Shown here: positions 21,125 to 31,083 of the stretch, in pieces
Numbering within the stretch: position 1 is the first letter of the stretch
Layout of the letters: every line of letters begins with the position of its first letter
NCBI GenBank assembly: GCA_037044905.1
Contig: JBAOKB010000029.1
Span: forward strand, 1 to 55,417
Direction of reading: 5' to 3'
Length of the DNA stretch: 55,417 nt
Source: Hortaea werneckii
Taxonomy: Eukaryota; Ascomycota; Dothideomycetes; Mycosphaerellales; Teratosphaeriaceae
Notes under the pieces: model-generated
Databases searched by the model: none
The model's input: the letters and a program-made list of their open reading frames with translations, nothing else
Told to the model about the DNA's origin: nothing
Translations under genes and position numbers: made by a program

Positions 21125-22261
21125 ATGGTATCTTATATGTTGGGTGCACTTTGCGTGCTACCATCACTGATCGCCGCTGGCCCTCTTGCCAAGCGAGGTC
21201 CGACCCAAGCCTGCTCTGGTGATTGCCAAGGCTACGTTCATGACCCGTCCGTAGTTTACGATGGTCAGGGGACCTACTTTCGCTTTACTACCAACAATGA
21301 AATTACCATTGCGACAGCACCTAGCATTGCAGGGCCATGGACGAACCAGGGTGCCGCACTTCCTGATGGCTCTTCAATTGACAAGCCTGGCAGATATGAT
21401 CTATGGGTAATTTGACCAGAAATTCAAGCAAGAGTTTCGCTAATGTACTGATGAAGGCACCGGACGTCTTTTTCCACGACGGGGCCTACTACATGTATTA
21501 CTCCGTCAGCACGATTGGCTCTCAAAATTCGGACATTGGCGTTGCTACCAGCCATTCAATGGAGGTAGGTACCTGGACAGACCACGGCAGCATCGGCATC
21601 CCACGAGACGACTCACGTTGGAACCGGATCGACCCGAATCTCTTCCAGCACGACGCAAACTCACCCTTCTACCTCTCCTTCGGCTCTTTCTGGGAGAACA
21701 TCTGGCAGAGAACATCTGGCAAGTCCCCATGACCAACCCTCCACTTTCGGTTTCTGGCAATGCGGTTCACCTTGAGCAGAACCCCTCGAATCCAGCGGCT
21801 GAGGGATCATACCAGTTCTGGTATCCCTTTGAGGGCACAGATTATTACTACCTGTTCTTCAGCAAAGGCATATGTTGCAACACCCCTAGCTCGTCTGGTG
21901 GCCTTCCTTCGGAAGACGACGCTTATAAGATCATGGTCTGTAGGAGCACTTCCCCGACTGGCGGTTTCGTGGATCAGAACGGTGTCGATTGCCTGCAAGG
22001 TGGCGGTACGCTTGTGTACGGTAGCGACGCCAGCAACGATGTTTATGCGCCTGGGGGCCAAGGTGTTTTCTACGTACGTTGGCGAGTTTTTCCAAAGCCA
22101 GACGTAGGACTCTGCTCATTCTTGACTAGGACCCCGGCCAGAACAGCGTCGTCATGTACTACCACTATGTGAAGCCCAGCGTTGGCTACGACTACGATCA
22201 GTTCCAATTCGGATGGAACAAGCTCGACTTTTCCTCAGGTTGGCCAGTGGTTGTTTACTAA
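21125..22261 (+). pseudogene. GH43 arabinan endo-1,5-alpha-L-arabinosidase, frameshifted by a 14-bp duplication
   Basis: Exons 21125-21406, 21457-22073 and 22130-22261 (introns 50 and 56 nt). A signal peptide starts the protein. GH43 signs are YVHDPSVVYDG (catalytic base Asp about 40), APDVFF right after the first splice (Asp about 97), and later AEGSYQFWYPF with the likely acid Glu. In exon 2 the 14-mer GAGAACATCTGGCA occurs twice in direct succession (21694-21707, 21708-21721). This shifts the frame, and translation would stop at the TGA at 21730-21732 after about 185 residues, losing the second half of the beta-propeller. The second half is otherwise open and correctly spliced to its stop. 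Exon 2 minus 14 nt is exactly 201 codons. So it is a very recent loss, a strain polymorphism, or an assembly error. A related intact gene is at 45319-46637. Confidence 0.8.
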
Positions 22262-23296
22262 GGCTGCACAATCATTTCTCGCTGCGATGCAAAGTTTGGG
22301 TGACAAGGAGAACGAGTTTGGAGCACGCCACAGCATGGACTCTTTTGCGACATCTCCAGGTGGCGAGGGCTGCGAGCTCATCTCGGCGTCGGCAGGAATA
22401 GAAGACATCAAAGTTCAAAGCCGGCGGTTAGAGAGCGTTAACACAGCTCCAACGGTTGCATTGCCAATTGCTGACACTTCTTTCAAATGGAATCCATCAG
22501 CCTACCAAGTTCCGTACCAATGTAGTCTCGTGCACAATAGCATATTGGGGTCTCACGTTGAACCTCGCCGCTGCTCATGCGCAGATGACATAAGACAGTA
22601 TTACCATGACAGAGGCGCACGATGCCTCCAAAGCCTGCAGAGGTAAGACTTCGACACACGCGAGAGACCAGTGACGAGATATCTGTTCGGGTTTGACCAC
22701 CCTCGCTCGCCAGAACCTCGAAGGCGCTGGTGACCAGAAGCACGGGTGGGTTTTTGGTATCTTGAGTAGCTTGCTGAACTTCGACTTAAGGGGGGAGCGT
22801 GAGTCCGCAAGAGCAATGCGAGCGAGCGGCACGTCTAGTCACGATCCGTAACATCGCCAGGTATGGATTGCTGTAAGTGAAGCAGTGCATATAGAGCCCG
22901 GCAGTGACTTCAGGAGACTCGCCAGCATGCTGGTTGTGCCTGAGGTACCTTCCGGACGAGTTCGCGGGCGTTCGTCTCCTGATTCGGCAAGAGCGGAATT
23001 GCACTTTCCACTGCTGAGCAACCTTGATTTACCGCCCAATCAACAATGCCTTACCTGAAGATTTGTGGTCTCAGAAGCTTTTTGTCGTGACGGAGGAGAA
23101 TGTTGCTAAGACAATTAAATGCATATAGCAGCATCGTTGTAACAAGAATGTGACCTGCCAGGTGAAAGGTGGTTCTGTCACGGTTGTTTCCAAACTTAAT
23201 GGTTCATGTTCCTAGGCTATTATGCAGTCTTCCAGCTCCAATGCGCCAAGAACGCCTCGCAATGCTCATTATGCCGTATTCTCTCGTCAACCGTAT
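22262..23296. other. Intergenic region
   Basis: About 1 kb between the GH43 gene and the convergent YKT6 gene. The open frames here overlap on both strands without domains. No repeats or RNA genes recognised. Confidence 0.4.
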
Positions 23297-24010
23297 CTAC
23301 ATCACCACGCAGCACGAATTCTGCTTCTTCGCCTGCGTGTAGAACATCTTACTTTGTGCACTTAGACCGTCTGATTTCGCGACCAGACTGTCGATCTTTT
23401 CGCCACGTTCCAAGACGGATTCGATGGTCTTGTGCAAGACAATCTTGGTCTCGTCCAGCTCCTTTTGGATCTGCCACGTTGTCAGCGGGCTTCTTCTACA
23501 GGCAGCAAAGCTTGGAATCTTGACTATACCTTCATAATACCATCTGCCTGCTGCGGGTCCTGATACTTCTGAATGTATTCCTTCAGAGGTGGGAACGGAC
23601 AACCCTCAGGTCCGATGTTTCCACTGAACGCGCTTCGGGGATACCGGCTCAGGAACTCGTCAACAATCTTCCCCAGCAGCTGATGCGCCACCAATGCCGG
23701 ATACTCCTGATCGCTAATTATGATGCCCGCGACACCCTCAGACCGTGCGTACGCGTGGAAAGTGTAAGACTGCTCTTCGACATCCTGTCTCTGACCGGGG
23801 CGGGTGCGTTCCGCAACTGTCCTTGAGAAAAGGGACATGAACTCGCCGACACTGGTGCGGGTGAAGCGGGAGTAAGAGGAGAGGTCTCGCTCTGCGCAGA
23901 GCTCGACGGCAGGTTTGTCTTCATTGCGGAGGATCTAGTATCATTGATTAGTGTATGTGGCATGGGAGGGTTGCACTCGGCACGCATACGCCAATGTAGA
24001 GGAGCTTCAT
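23297..24010 (-). CDS. ykt6: R-SNARE Ykt6
   Basis: Three exons: 24010-23990 (only seven codons, MKLLYIG), 23934-23530 and 23470-23297; introns 55 and 59 nt; 199 residues, close to the usual length of about 200. Residues about 1-130 are a longin domain (SSYSRFTRTSVGEFMSLFSRTVAER, YTFHAYARSEGVAGIIISD). The SNARE motif follows the second splice (IQKELDETKIVLHKTIESVLERGEKIDSLVAKSD) with the central Arg of R-SNAREs. The C-terminus CCVVM has a CaaX box (CVVM) for prenylation and a preceding Cys for palmitoylation. There is no transmembrane helix, as expected. Ykt6 acts in ER-Golgi, endosomal, vacuolar and autophagosome fusion. Divergent from the Ies6 gene. Confidence 0.95.
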
Positions 24011-24364
24011 GGTGCTGAGACTCAACCGGTCGGTTTAGGGGGTGAAGGCGAATGAGTCGGCTTTGCAGGTGGTCCAGGGAAGAGTCGCCTGTAGCGGGTC
24101 TTATTGAATCGCAACTAAAAGTCACTACACAAAGCGCTCTCAGGCCCCAGTTCGGCGGGGTCTATGCGGTCAGGTCAGGCCAGGTCGTTCCCGTCCTCGT
24201 GCTTTGTGGGTCTGGGGGCGGCTGTATCCGCCTCCAAGCTCCGATGCATGTGAAGGGCAACCAAGCAACCCAATTGAAAACAGATGCATACCATACCTAA
24301 ACTACCGACCTATCTTTGTTGTTGACGAAGGACGGTTGAGCCAAAAGGCTGCATCGGTGTGATC
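24011..24364. promoter_or_regulatory. Shared divergent promoter region (Ykt6 / Ies6)
   Basis: 354 bp between two divergent ATGs. No specific binding site assigned. Confidence 0.45.
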
Positions 24365-24925
24365 ATGGCGCCAATTACTACTGCGTCGAACGACGAGACC
24401 CACGCCGCTTTACTTGACACGCTCGACATGCAGAAAGTCCCCAAACCCTTCCGCAATCCGAATTGGAAGCCTCCTCAGCGTCGCAACAAGAACCTCAAGC
24501 AGATCCTATCCGAAGCACAACGCGCACAGCAGAGTCTGATAAACACACAACAGAACTCGGGAGCGACCACTCCGCAGCCATCGACGGACGGGACTGCTCC
24601 TCCAGCCAGTCTGAACCCGAATCTAGCACAAGCCGATCGAGATCTGAACAGGGCGGTGCTGGAAAAGAATGCGGGTAGACCGCAGCAAAATGGTGCGCCT
24701 GTATCACTTGGGCCGAGTGTCACGTATACAAGTATAGCAGCTGCACCCAGCTTGAAGCCGAAGAAGAAATACTGTGACATTACTGGCTTGCCGGCCAAGT
24801 ACACCGATCCTAAGACTGGGCTGTACTATTTCAATGCAGAAATATACAAGATCATCAAGAGCTTGAACACGACGCAGGTGCAGGAGTATTTGGCTGCGAG
24901 GGGTGCGAACACAGTGCTGAAGTGA
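24365..24925 (+). CDS. ies6: INO80 chromatin-remodelling complex subunit Ies6
   Basis: Single exon, 186 residues. The first in-frame ATG is at 24365; two codons upstream there is only a GTG. Near the N-terminus is KPFRNPNWKPPQRRNKNLKQIL, which fits the conserved Ies6 start. A Gln/Ala/Pro-rich linker follows, and at residues about 137-165 is the YL1 C-terminal domain (KKYCDITGLPAKYTDPKTG, then YYFNAEIYKII). Ies6 with Arp5 forms a module of the nuclear INO80 remodeller. The length and the two conserved blocks fit the family well. Confidence 0.9.
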   Translation: MAPITTASNDETHAALLDTLDMQKVPKPFRNPNWKPPQRRNKNLKQILSEAQRAQQSLINTQQNSGATTPQPSTDGTAPPASLNPNLAQADRDLNRAVLEKNAGRPQQNGAPVSLGPSVTYTSIAAAPSLKPKKKYCDITGLPAKYTDPKTGLYYFNAEIYKIIKSLNTTQVQEYLAARGANTVLK

Positions 24926-25866
24926 AGAAGCGTTTTATTGACGCAAATCGGTGGACAAGCAACAGGATATCAAAACTATCATCACAAGCTCTGTAGAGCT
25001 TATTGCGATGTGCAGCAGAGTACGTTTGGCTGGCAAAGACGTGCTAAGAGTCTGCATGACCCTGGTGAGATGAGACGGAATCGCTGGTAGCACCGGGGAG
25101 CACACGGCACGACATCCATCGTGCTCTGAACGTGGGAGATTACGTCTGCGCCCATGAAGCGGTCGAAGCCGACATAGAAGTAGCTACGACAAACTAAGAT
25201 ACCCAACAACCCCACCAACATAGGTGTACGAATTCAAAGAAAGCATGTCAGATCAGTTCATAGTCAAACCCCTTCCACCCACGCGCCCCCTCTCGGAGAC
25301 GCGCTCAAGAAGGCGCTCCGGCTGTGGATCTGCCACCTCACGAAGAAGCAGCTTTTCTTCGCCTGTTCGACGCATACCGTAGGCTTATCGCAGTTATTCA
25401 GTGCACCTCTCTCAAGAGAGAAGCGGTGAATGTGGAAGCGGACAGTTACAGCAGCTGATGAAACCTCGGTTCCTCCTTGCGGAGTACTGGAGGCTTGGAC
25501 TGCTGTTGTCGAGGCGTGGGGTTTCTTCCTCTCCCGATATGGAGGTTTGGTGGAGAGGTCAAGGGATAGGTCTTTCCCGGGCGTTTTACTCCTACCGACT
25601 TTGGTTTCTACGGCTTCTGAGCTTCGCCAGAAAGTCAAACCCTGGTGAGGATTGGGCGAAATGCAAGAGGACCTCGACATCACGTTAACGAGGGACTTTG
25701 TCAATACTGGTAACCATTGAAGACGAGAGTGTCGGATTGAAGAGCTCAAAATTCTCCATGCTAAGGCTAGGTGACTAAGCGCCCCCCGCCTCGGAGCTTG
25801 CTGCGCTAGGCTTTGCGCTCTAATGATTAATGCGGTTTATGATCAATTTATTCGCCCGGCGCTAGC
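24926..25866. other. Intergenic before the 5S rRNA gene
   Basis: No recognisable protein gene. A minus-strand frame at 25264-25749 and plus-strand frames at 25401-25688 overlap each other and have no domain or splice support. Confidence 0.4.
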
Positions 25867-25985
25867 ACATACGACCACAGGTTGCAGAAAATAGAGGATC
25901 CCGTCCGCTCTCCTGTACTCAAGCTGCAAACCGGCAGATTAGTATTAACGTGGGTGACCAGTTGAGAATCCCTGCTGTTGTATGT
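25867..25985 (+). rRNA. 5S ribosomal RNA gene (dispersed copy)
   Basis: 119 nt beginning ACATACGAC and ending GTTGTATGT, which pair perfectly (one G-U) as helix I. GGTTGCAG near the start pairs with CTGCAAACC (one bulge) as helix II. The words GATCCCGTCCGCTCT and GGGTGACCA, and the block AATCCCTGCTGTTGTATGT, are characteristic of ascomycete 5S rRNA. T-runs typical of Pol III termination follow directly (TTTTT at 25984-25988, TTTTTT from about 25991). Dispersed single 5S genes outside the rDNA array are usual in filamentous ascomycetes. The helix IV region departs from the common fungal sequence, but its changes still allow pairing. Confidence 0.88.
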
Positions 25986-26034
25986 TTTTGCTTTTTTGGC
26001 AAATTATTTTTTCTTTTTCTTTTTTCGTTTTTGG
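25984..26034 (+). terminator. Pol III-type T-rich terminator after 5S rRNA
   Basis: Successive T-runs directly follow the 5S 3' end, including TTTTT, TTTTTT, and more T-rich blocks to about 26034. Such runs stop RNA polymerase III. Confidence 0.65.
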
Positions 26035-26433
26035 GTCAATGAAACCACTTCCTATCACCTTCGACAAAGAACTTAGGACGGACAATGGCGCACCACAGCT
26101 TTTTGTGACGCATGTACACCTATGAGGTTTCAGGTAAGTTGGAACTTCTACTCATGACGAGGAGGCAACCAAGCTCTAGTAAGGCGAAAGTGAAGGAAGC
26201 GTGTAAGTCCTAATTAAAAGAGTCTCCCATTCGCTGCAGTGACTAGTAGGTCTCGCAGATCGAAGTTTACCAACGAGGCACGGTTTTAAAGCTTTGCGTT
26301 TGGAAGAAAGCTACAGCTGCAACCAGACTACAGGAAAGGAATAGCCTGGTTGAGAGACTACGGGCTCCTACGCAACAAAGGTCAACAAGAATGAAATGGC
26401 GAAGTCTGGTCCTCTCTCCACGTCTTAGAGCGT
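26035..26433. other. Intergenic after the 5S rRNA gene
   Basis: About 400 bp leading to the 3' end of the pectinesterase gene on the minus strand. No feature recognised. Confidence 0.4.
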
Positions 26434-27555
26434 TCAGTGCAGGTAATCCATATCAACCCACCACTCGCTCTCGAATCCCTGCCCAAACAAATCCTCCTTC
26501 GTCACAGGCTCATCCAACTGCTCGGAGAAACTCGCTCTGGCACCTTCCCCGACGGCATAAACACTGGATGGACCATAGTTCCCATACTCGGCGTACGTGA
26601 CATTGCTCGTCCGCTCGTCGCCGGGGTTCCAGATGCTCCAGCCGGACGGCTCGATGACGCTGCCCAGGTAGGTGTACTGCACGACGACGCGAGAGAAGTT
26701 GCGCCAGGGCCGGCCGAGGTAGGTGGAGATGTCTGAGCTGACGCCGGTGATGGAGCTCTTGCTGATGACATAGTAGCTTTCGTTCTCGGCGTCGTCGCGG
26801 CCGTTGGCCGTGATGTAGCCGTCGTCGGTCACTCGGATGTTCATGCTCTATGGCGAGTGGGTCAGTCGATGAGCGGGGTCAGATTGATCCTTGTGCTGCA
26901 AGGTCGACCTACCTCAAGCCAGGCTCTAGCTCGCTGGCCGAAAATGAAATCCGTGGCTCCGGTGATTTTGCCTTTGGCGTAAAGCTCACGGCCTTCGTTT
27001 GCGAGGAGGGTGTCTTGATAGCCGAAAAGGCCGACGCCGTAGTATCCTTGGTTCGTAGCTTGGGCAGAAAGAGCAAGTGCCTGGCTACCCTCGCCGTAGG
27101 TGTTTTCGAGGTTCAGGTTGTACCTGGAGAGTCAGCATACTACTTCCCGGCTTGGAGGAAGCAAGCAAAATCAATACTTACATCTTGAAGTTGCTGCTGT
27201 GTGCTCTGACGGTCGCGGTTAGGTCATTATGAGGGACTTGTTCTTGCGAAAGGTTCTGAGTGATGGTGACAGCATTCAAGTGATAGCTGAACTTGTCCCA
27301 GGTGTAGCCATAAATCGATAGATTGGCAGCTCTCTCGGAGATAAAGACCTGCTCTTGGTAGGTACCTGGATAGATAAAGAGGCTTTGAAGGCCTTCTTCG
27401 GTGGTCGATAGAGCATCTACACCGGCTTGGACGGTCGTAATGTCGCTGTGACGGCCACTTTGGTCGACAACGATAGCTCCCTTGGGAGGCGATGTGCGCC
27501 AAAAGGCTGCAGCATATGAAGTAAAGAGGGCAAGCCCTGCGAGAGAGAACTTCAT
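26434..27555 (-). CDS. Secreted pectin methylesterase (carbohydrate esterase family 8)
   Basis: Three exons: 27555-27182, 27123-26913 and 26847-26434; introns 58 and 65 nt (donors gtaagt and gtaggt); 332 residues. The enzyme removes methyl groups from homogalacturonan outside the cell, opening pectin to lyases and hydrolases. The N-terminus MKFSLAGLALFTSYAAAF is a signal peptide. Family motifs in order are IYPGTYQEQVFI, GYQDTL (catalytic Asp about 162), DFIFG (catalytic Asp about 183) and YLGRPWR (substrate Arg) with the following VVVQYTYLG. All catalytic residues are present, so it is likely active. It ends EWWVDMDYLH with no anchor seen. It shares pectin as a target with the two GH43 arabinanase genes of this window. 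Confidence 0.92.
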
Positions 27556-28690
27556 CTTCGCAAGTGCTGATAGTATCGAGAAGGCATTCGCACGAGCAAA
27601 GAATCACACGACCGGACGTCCATACTGGCTTTGTAGTAGAGGCAGATCGCTATAGACATGTCACCACAACGACAAATCTCCACGCTGATTGGAGGAAAAT
27701 CGTTTTGGAGAGGACTAGGAAGGGTAAAAGTGTGCATGCAACACCTCCTCTTTAATGAGGAGACGGGCCACGATCTCCAACTTAACAACTTAGTTCCGTC
27801 GCGAGGATGTATAATGATATGATAGTGGGCAGCGGATGGTCTTTATCTTGATATCTGGCGGTAAGAGGTATCCGCTTAGCCAAGGGAATTGCTGCATAGC
27901 CAAGACTGCCGTGAAAGTAGGCGAGCCGGGAAGAGAGATGGCGGATTTGGAAGGCACGCTTTTTGTCGGGGTGATTGGTCAAGGGTGTCAAGTAGTGACA
28001 GTTTACGTTCTAGTTCAGTTTTCGTAGTGGCTGCCCTCTTGACTGCCCACATAGGGTTGTTTGAGGCGGCTCGCGATGTGAGAACGGCGAAAGAGTTTGT
28101 GTCTCTAGTCGCTTCTGCCCAAAGACTCACATCTCCGGGAAGTGAACAATTCAGATATTTCCCAAGACCTGAACGACAATGCTTGTGAAGAAGTTGTGGG
28201 GAGGGATGGTATCAGATGCGCAGGGTTGGCTTTCAATCAGTACAGGCAAAGAGTTCGTGCCTCGGCTTTCGGTGTCTAGGGTGCACCTGCTGCTGGCAAG
28301 GCAACAATCCATAAAGAAATCCTTAGGGTGACTTGCAACTGAAGCTTCACCATTGTTGATATGAGGAAATCTCGCGATCCGGTCGCAACCTTCCGCGATT
28401 TTTATCATGTCTAGGAGCTTCCTAGAACCCATTGCCTATCCTGTTGACCTTGTCGAGAGCCCCTCATGCGCCCCTCATCAATTCCGCCTGATGAGTTGAT
28501 AAGACCCTATCCATGCCTCCTAGTGGTAACGCCTGGTGAACGCTTCTTATCTTACCTGCAATACACTCAGGCTTCTTACACAAAGCAAAGATCTCGTAAC
28601 GCTCATCACCTCTCCCAGGTTCGTCACCCTCGTTCCATCTCATACATACATACCTAGGTAGTCTTACTTTGTCACTCCAACAAAGACACA
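27556..28690. other. Divergent intergenic region (pectinesterase / MBL-fold hydrolase)
   Basis: About 1.1 kb between two divergent genes. Short frames such as 27889-28188 and 28151-28432 lack domains and splice support. Expected to hold the two promoters. Confidence 0.45.
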
Positions 28691-29888
28691 ATGGCAGAAG
28701 ACCATCTATGTCCTCCCAAACAGCCTCCTGCATTAAACATTCCGCCTTCGAACAACACCGTCAAAGTATCATGCATCGACAGGTGTGTACCTGACATCTT
28801 CTAGAGCCCCACTATATCTCTTTCGACGCATCTAACAGGACGACAGCACAACCCGCCTCAAGCTCCCAATGCAGCCTTTCCTGCAACCCGACTACACCGG
28901 TCACCCTGACTTACTCGGACCAGCCTTTTCCTTCCTAATTGAGCACCCGTCTCGAAAACCAATCCTCTTTGACCTCGCCGTGCGTAAAGACTGGCACGTC
29001 CTCCCATCTGCTCCGAAATGGAAGGAGCTCGGCTGGACGATCAAAGTCGACAAGGACATCGCCACCATCCTAAAGGAGAACGGCGTAGATGTCGACGGAG
29101 GCGCTATTGAGTCTATCATCTGGAGCCATCACCATTGGGACCATGTTGGCGACCCTTCGACTTTCCCGTCTACGACTGAAATAGTTGTGGGACCGGGGTT
29201 TAAGGGAGCGTATCTACCTGGATATCCTACACGCAAGCATGCGACGCTTATGGATTCTGATTTTGAAGGGAGGGAGTTGACCGAGGTGAGGTTTGATGGG
29301 GACGAGGGACTCAAGATAGGCCGTTTCAACGCTCTGGACTTTTTCGGTGATGGGTCTTTTTACTTGCTCGACACGCCCGGTCACAGTATTGGTCACATCT
29401 GCGGTTTGGCGCGCACGTCGGCTGACCCGGACACGTTCGTGTTCATGGGCGGGGATGCTTCACATCATGGCGGCGAGTTCAGGCCTACGGAGTACTTGCC
29501 TTTGCCTCGAGCTCTTGACCCTTCACCGCTTAGGAGTCGAGCCCCGGTCTGTCCTGGTCATCTCTTGCAAGATGTCCATCCGTCCAAGGCGGCGGATAAG
29601 CCATTCTATGTCCTTACGGAGAATTTCGCACATGATAGGGAAGTGGCTAATTGGACGATCGATGGACTTGGTGAGTTTGATGCGCATGAGAATGTGCTCA
29701 TGCTCATGGCACATGATGATGCGGTTGTTGACCCGCCGCGATTGGACTTCTACCCTGAGCCACTGAACGATTGGTATAAGCAAGGCATTAAGGGGAAGGT
29801 GAGGTGGTTGTTTCTAGAAGACTTTGAGGGTGCTGTGGGGGCAAATGCGGCTGGGGAGAAGCCATATTCATGGGCACCAAGCGCATAA
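28691..29888 (+). CDS. Metallo-beta-lactamase-fold hydrolase (lactonase-like)
   Basis: Two exons: 28691-28782 and 28847-29888, intron 64 nt, 377 residues. The acceptor is taken at gacgacag (28846) because it restores the frame and gives VKVSCIDSTTRLKLPM. The metal-binding HxHxDH is in SHHHWDHVGD (residues about 125-130). Further ligands are likely the His of TPGHSIGH, the Asp of GGDASHH, and a late His. The overall arrangement resembles the N-acyl homoserine lactonase-like group within the MBL superfamily. No signal peptide, so probably cytosolic. In fungi such genes degrade lactones or other esters, but the substrate here cannot be named. Confidence 0.82.
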
Positions 29889-31083
29889 GGTGCTAGAAGG
29901 TAGGATTGAGTAATAGTTCTGTGTTCATTGCCGTCACGAGACATCTTGCGCCACAGTCCCCGGCCGGTGAAACTACGGTATACCTGGTCCGGATGTGGCG
30001 ACACCCTGTGACTTCTTCGCCATGCAGCAGGTAATCCTGTCAGAACCACCCGTCTCGTCGGCGTGAGGTCTAAGGCGTCTTTCGTCCCTTGTACAGCTCT
30101 CCTCCTGCATGGGCCTGGACACTTCCCACCGCGTTGCGACACGTCTCGCAGACTGGCCCAGACCAGAGATCGCCAGTGGAGATAGCGGCAGGGTCCAGCG
30201 CGCCAGATCTTCCCACCGATAAGGCTGATCAAACCGCGGCATATGTCTGCACATAAGTGTCGGCCATGCGCCTGTCGTGCTTGAAGGTGGCAGCCTTGGG
30301 TTATGAAAACTATGATGATGAAATGGTGAACTGGTTTTTTTTTTTTTTTTCTTTTCTTATTCGAGCTACTGAAAGCCATTATTCCCAGTTGAACATTTAC
30401 GGTGGGCGTGGAAGGGATCCGCTCGTCGGCCATCAGTCGGCAGAACTTTCCAACGTCATAACCCGCCAGCAGCACAGACGCAAAGACCAAGTTTGAAGAG
30501 CGGGCGGCGGGAAGTCAAGTTGCAAGGGTCGACTGTAATATCATAGTCCGGGCTCGTACCTCACTCGATTGGCAAATAACCTATACAATCCGGCGAAGGA
30601 GGCGGTGGAAAGCTGGAAACAATTGAGCGTGGGACGGAGGGTTGGATGACAGCAGCTGACCATTCCGGGCTTTGTTTAGAAGCTTACCTCACGGCTGGGA
30701 AGTCGCACGCACGCGGGTGTTCCTGACCCTTCCGACGTCATCGCTGGAAGGAGAAGCTCCGTCCCATTCGCCTCCAGCAGTTCAGGGCCCTCAGGCTCAG
30801 GCCCGGATCAGCACTCACGTTGTCACGCTGCACAGCACTGCTCTTTCAGGGTCCCAACTGTCCCGAAGACCCTTCTTCTCTCCCACTCTTTCTGCCGGCG
30901 CACTGCCAGCCTCACTCAACTCACGCGACACCCGTTGCTTGGAGCGCATCACCGAATAAAAAACACTGGGCCCTCGACTATTGCACTATGCCCTTCTGGC
31001 ACTGACAGTCCGGGTGGCGTCCGCCTGTCAATCTACGTCCAACCGCGCTACCGCATCCCTAATCGACACATCTATCATCAATC
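29889..31083. other. Intergenic: promoter of the tyrosine phosphatase gene
   Basis: About 1.2 kb. A 16-nt poly-T run lies at 30335-30350. The large minus-strand frame at 29750-30490 is antisense to the end of the MBL gene and has no domain. A pyrimidine-rich leader precedes the ATG at 31084. Confidence 0.45.

Noticed and set aside
25264..25749. 161-residue minus-strand open frame
   Set aside because: Overlaps plus-strand frames of similar length, no domain or splice-supported partners, composition looks non-coding.
29750..30490. 246-residue minus-strand open frame
   Set aside because: It runs antisense into the end of the MBL-fold gene, has no domain or signal peptide, and spans a poly-A/T tract that codes for poly-Lys.
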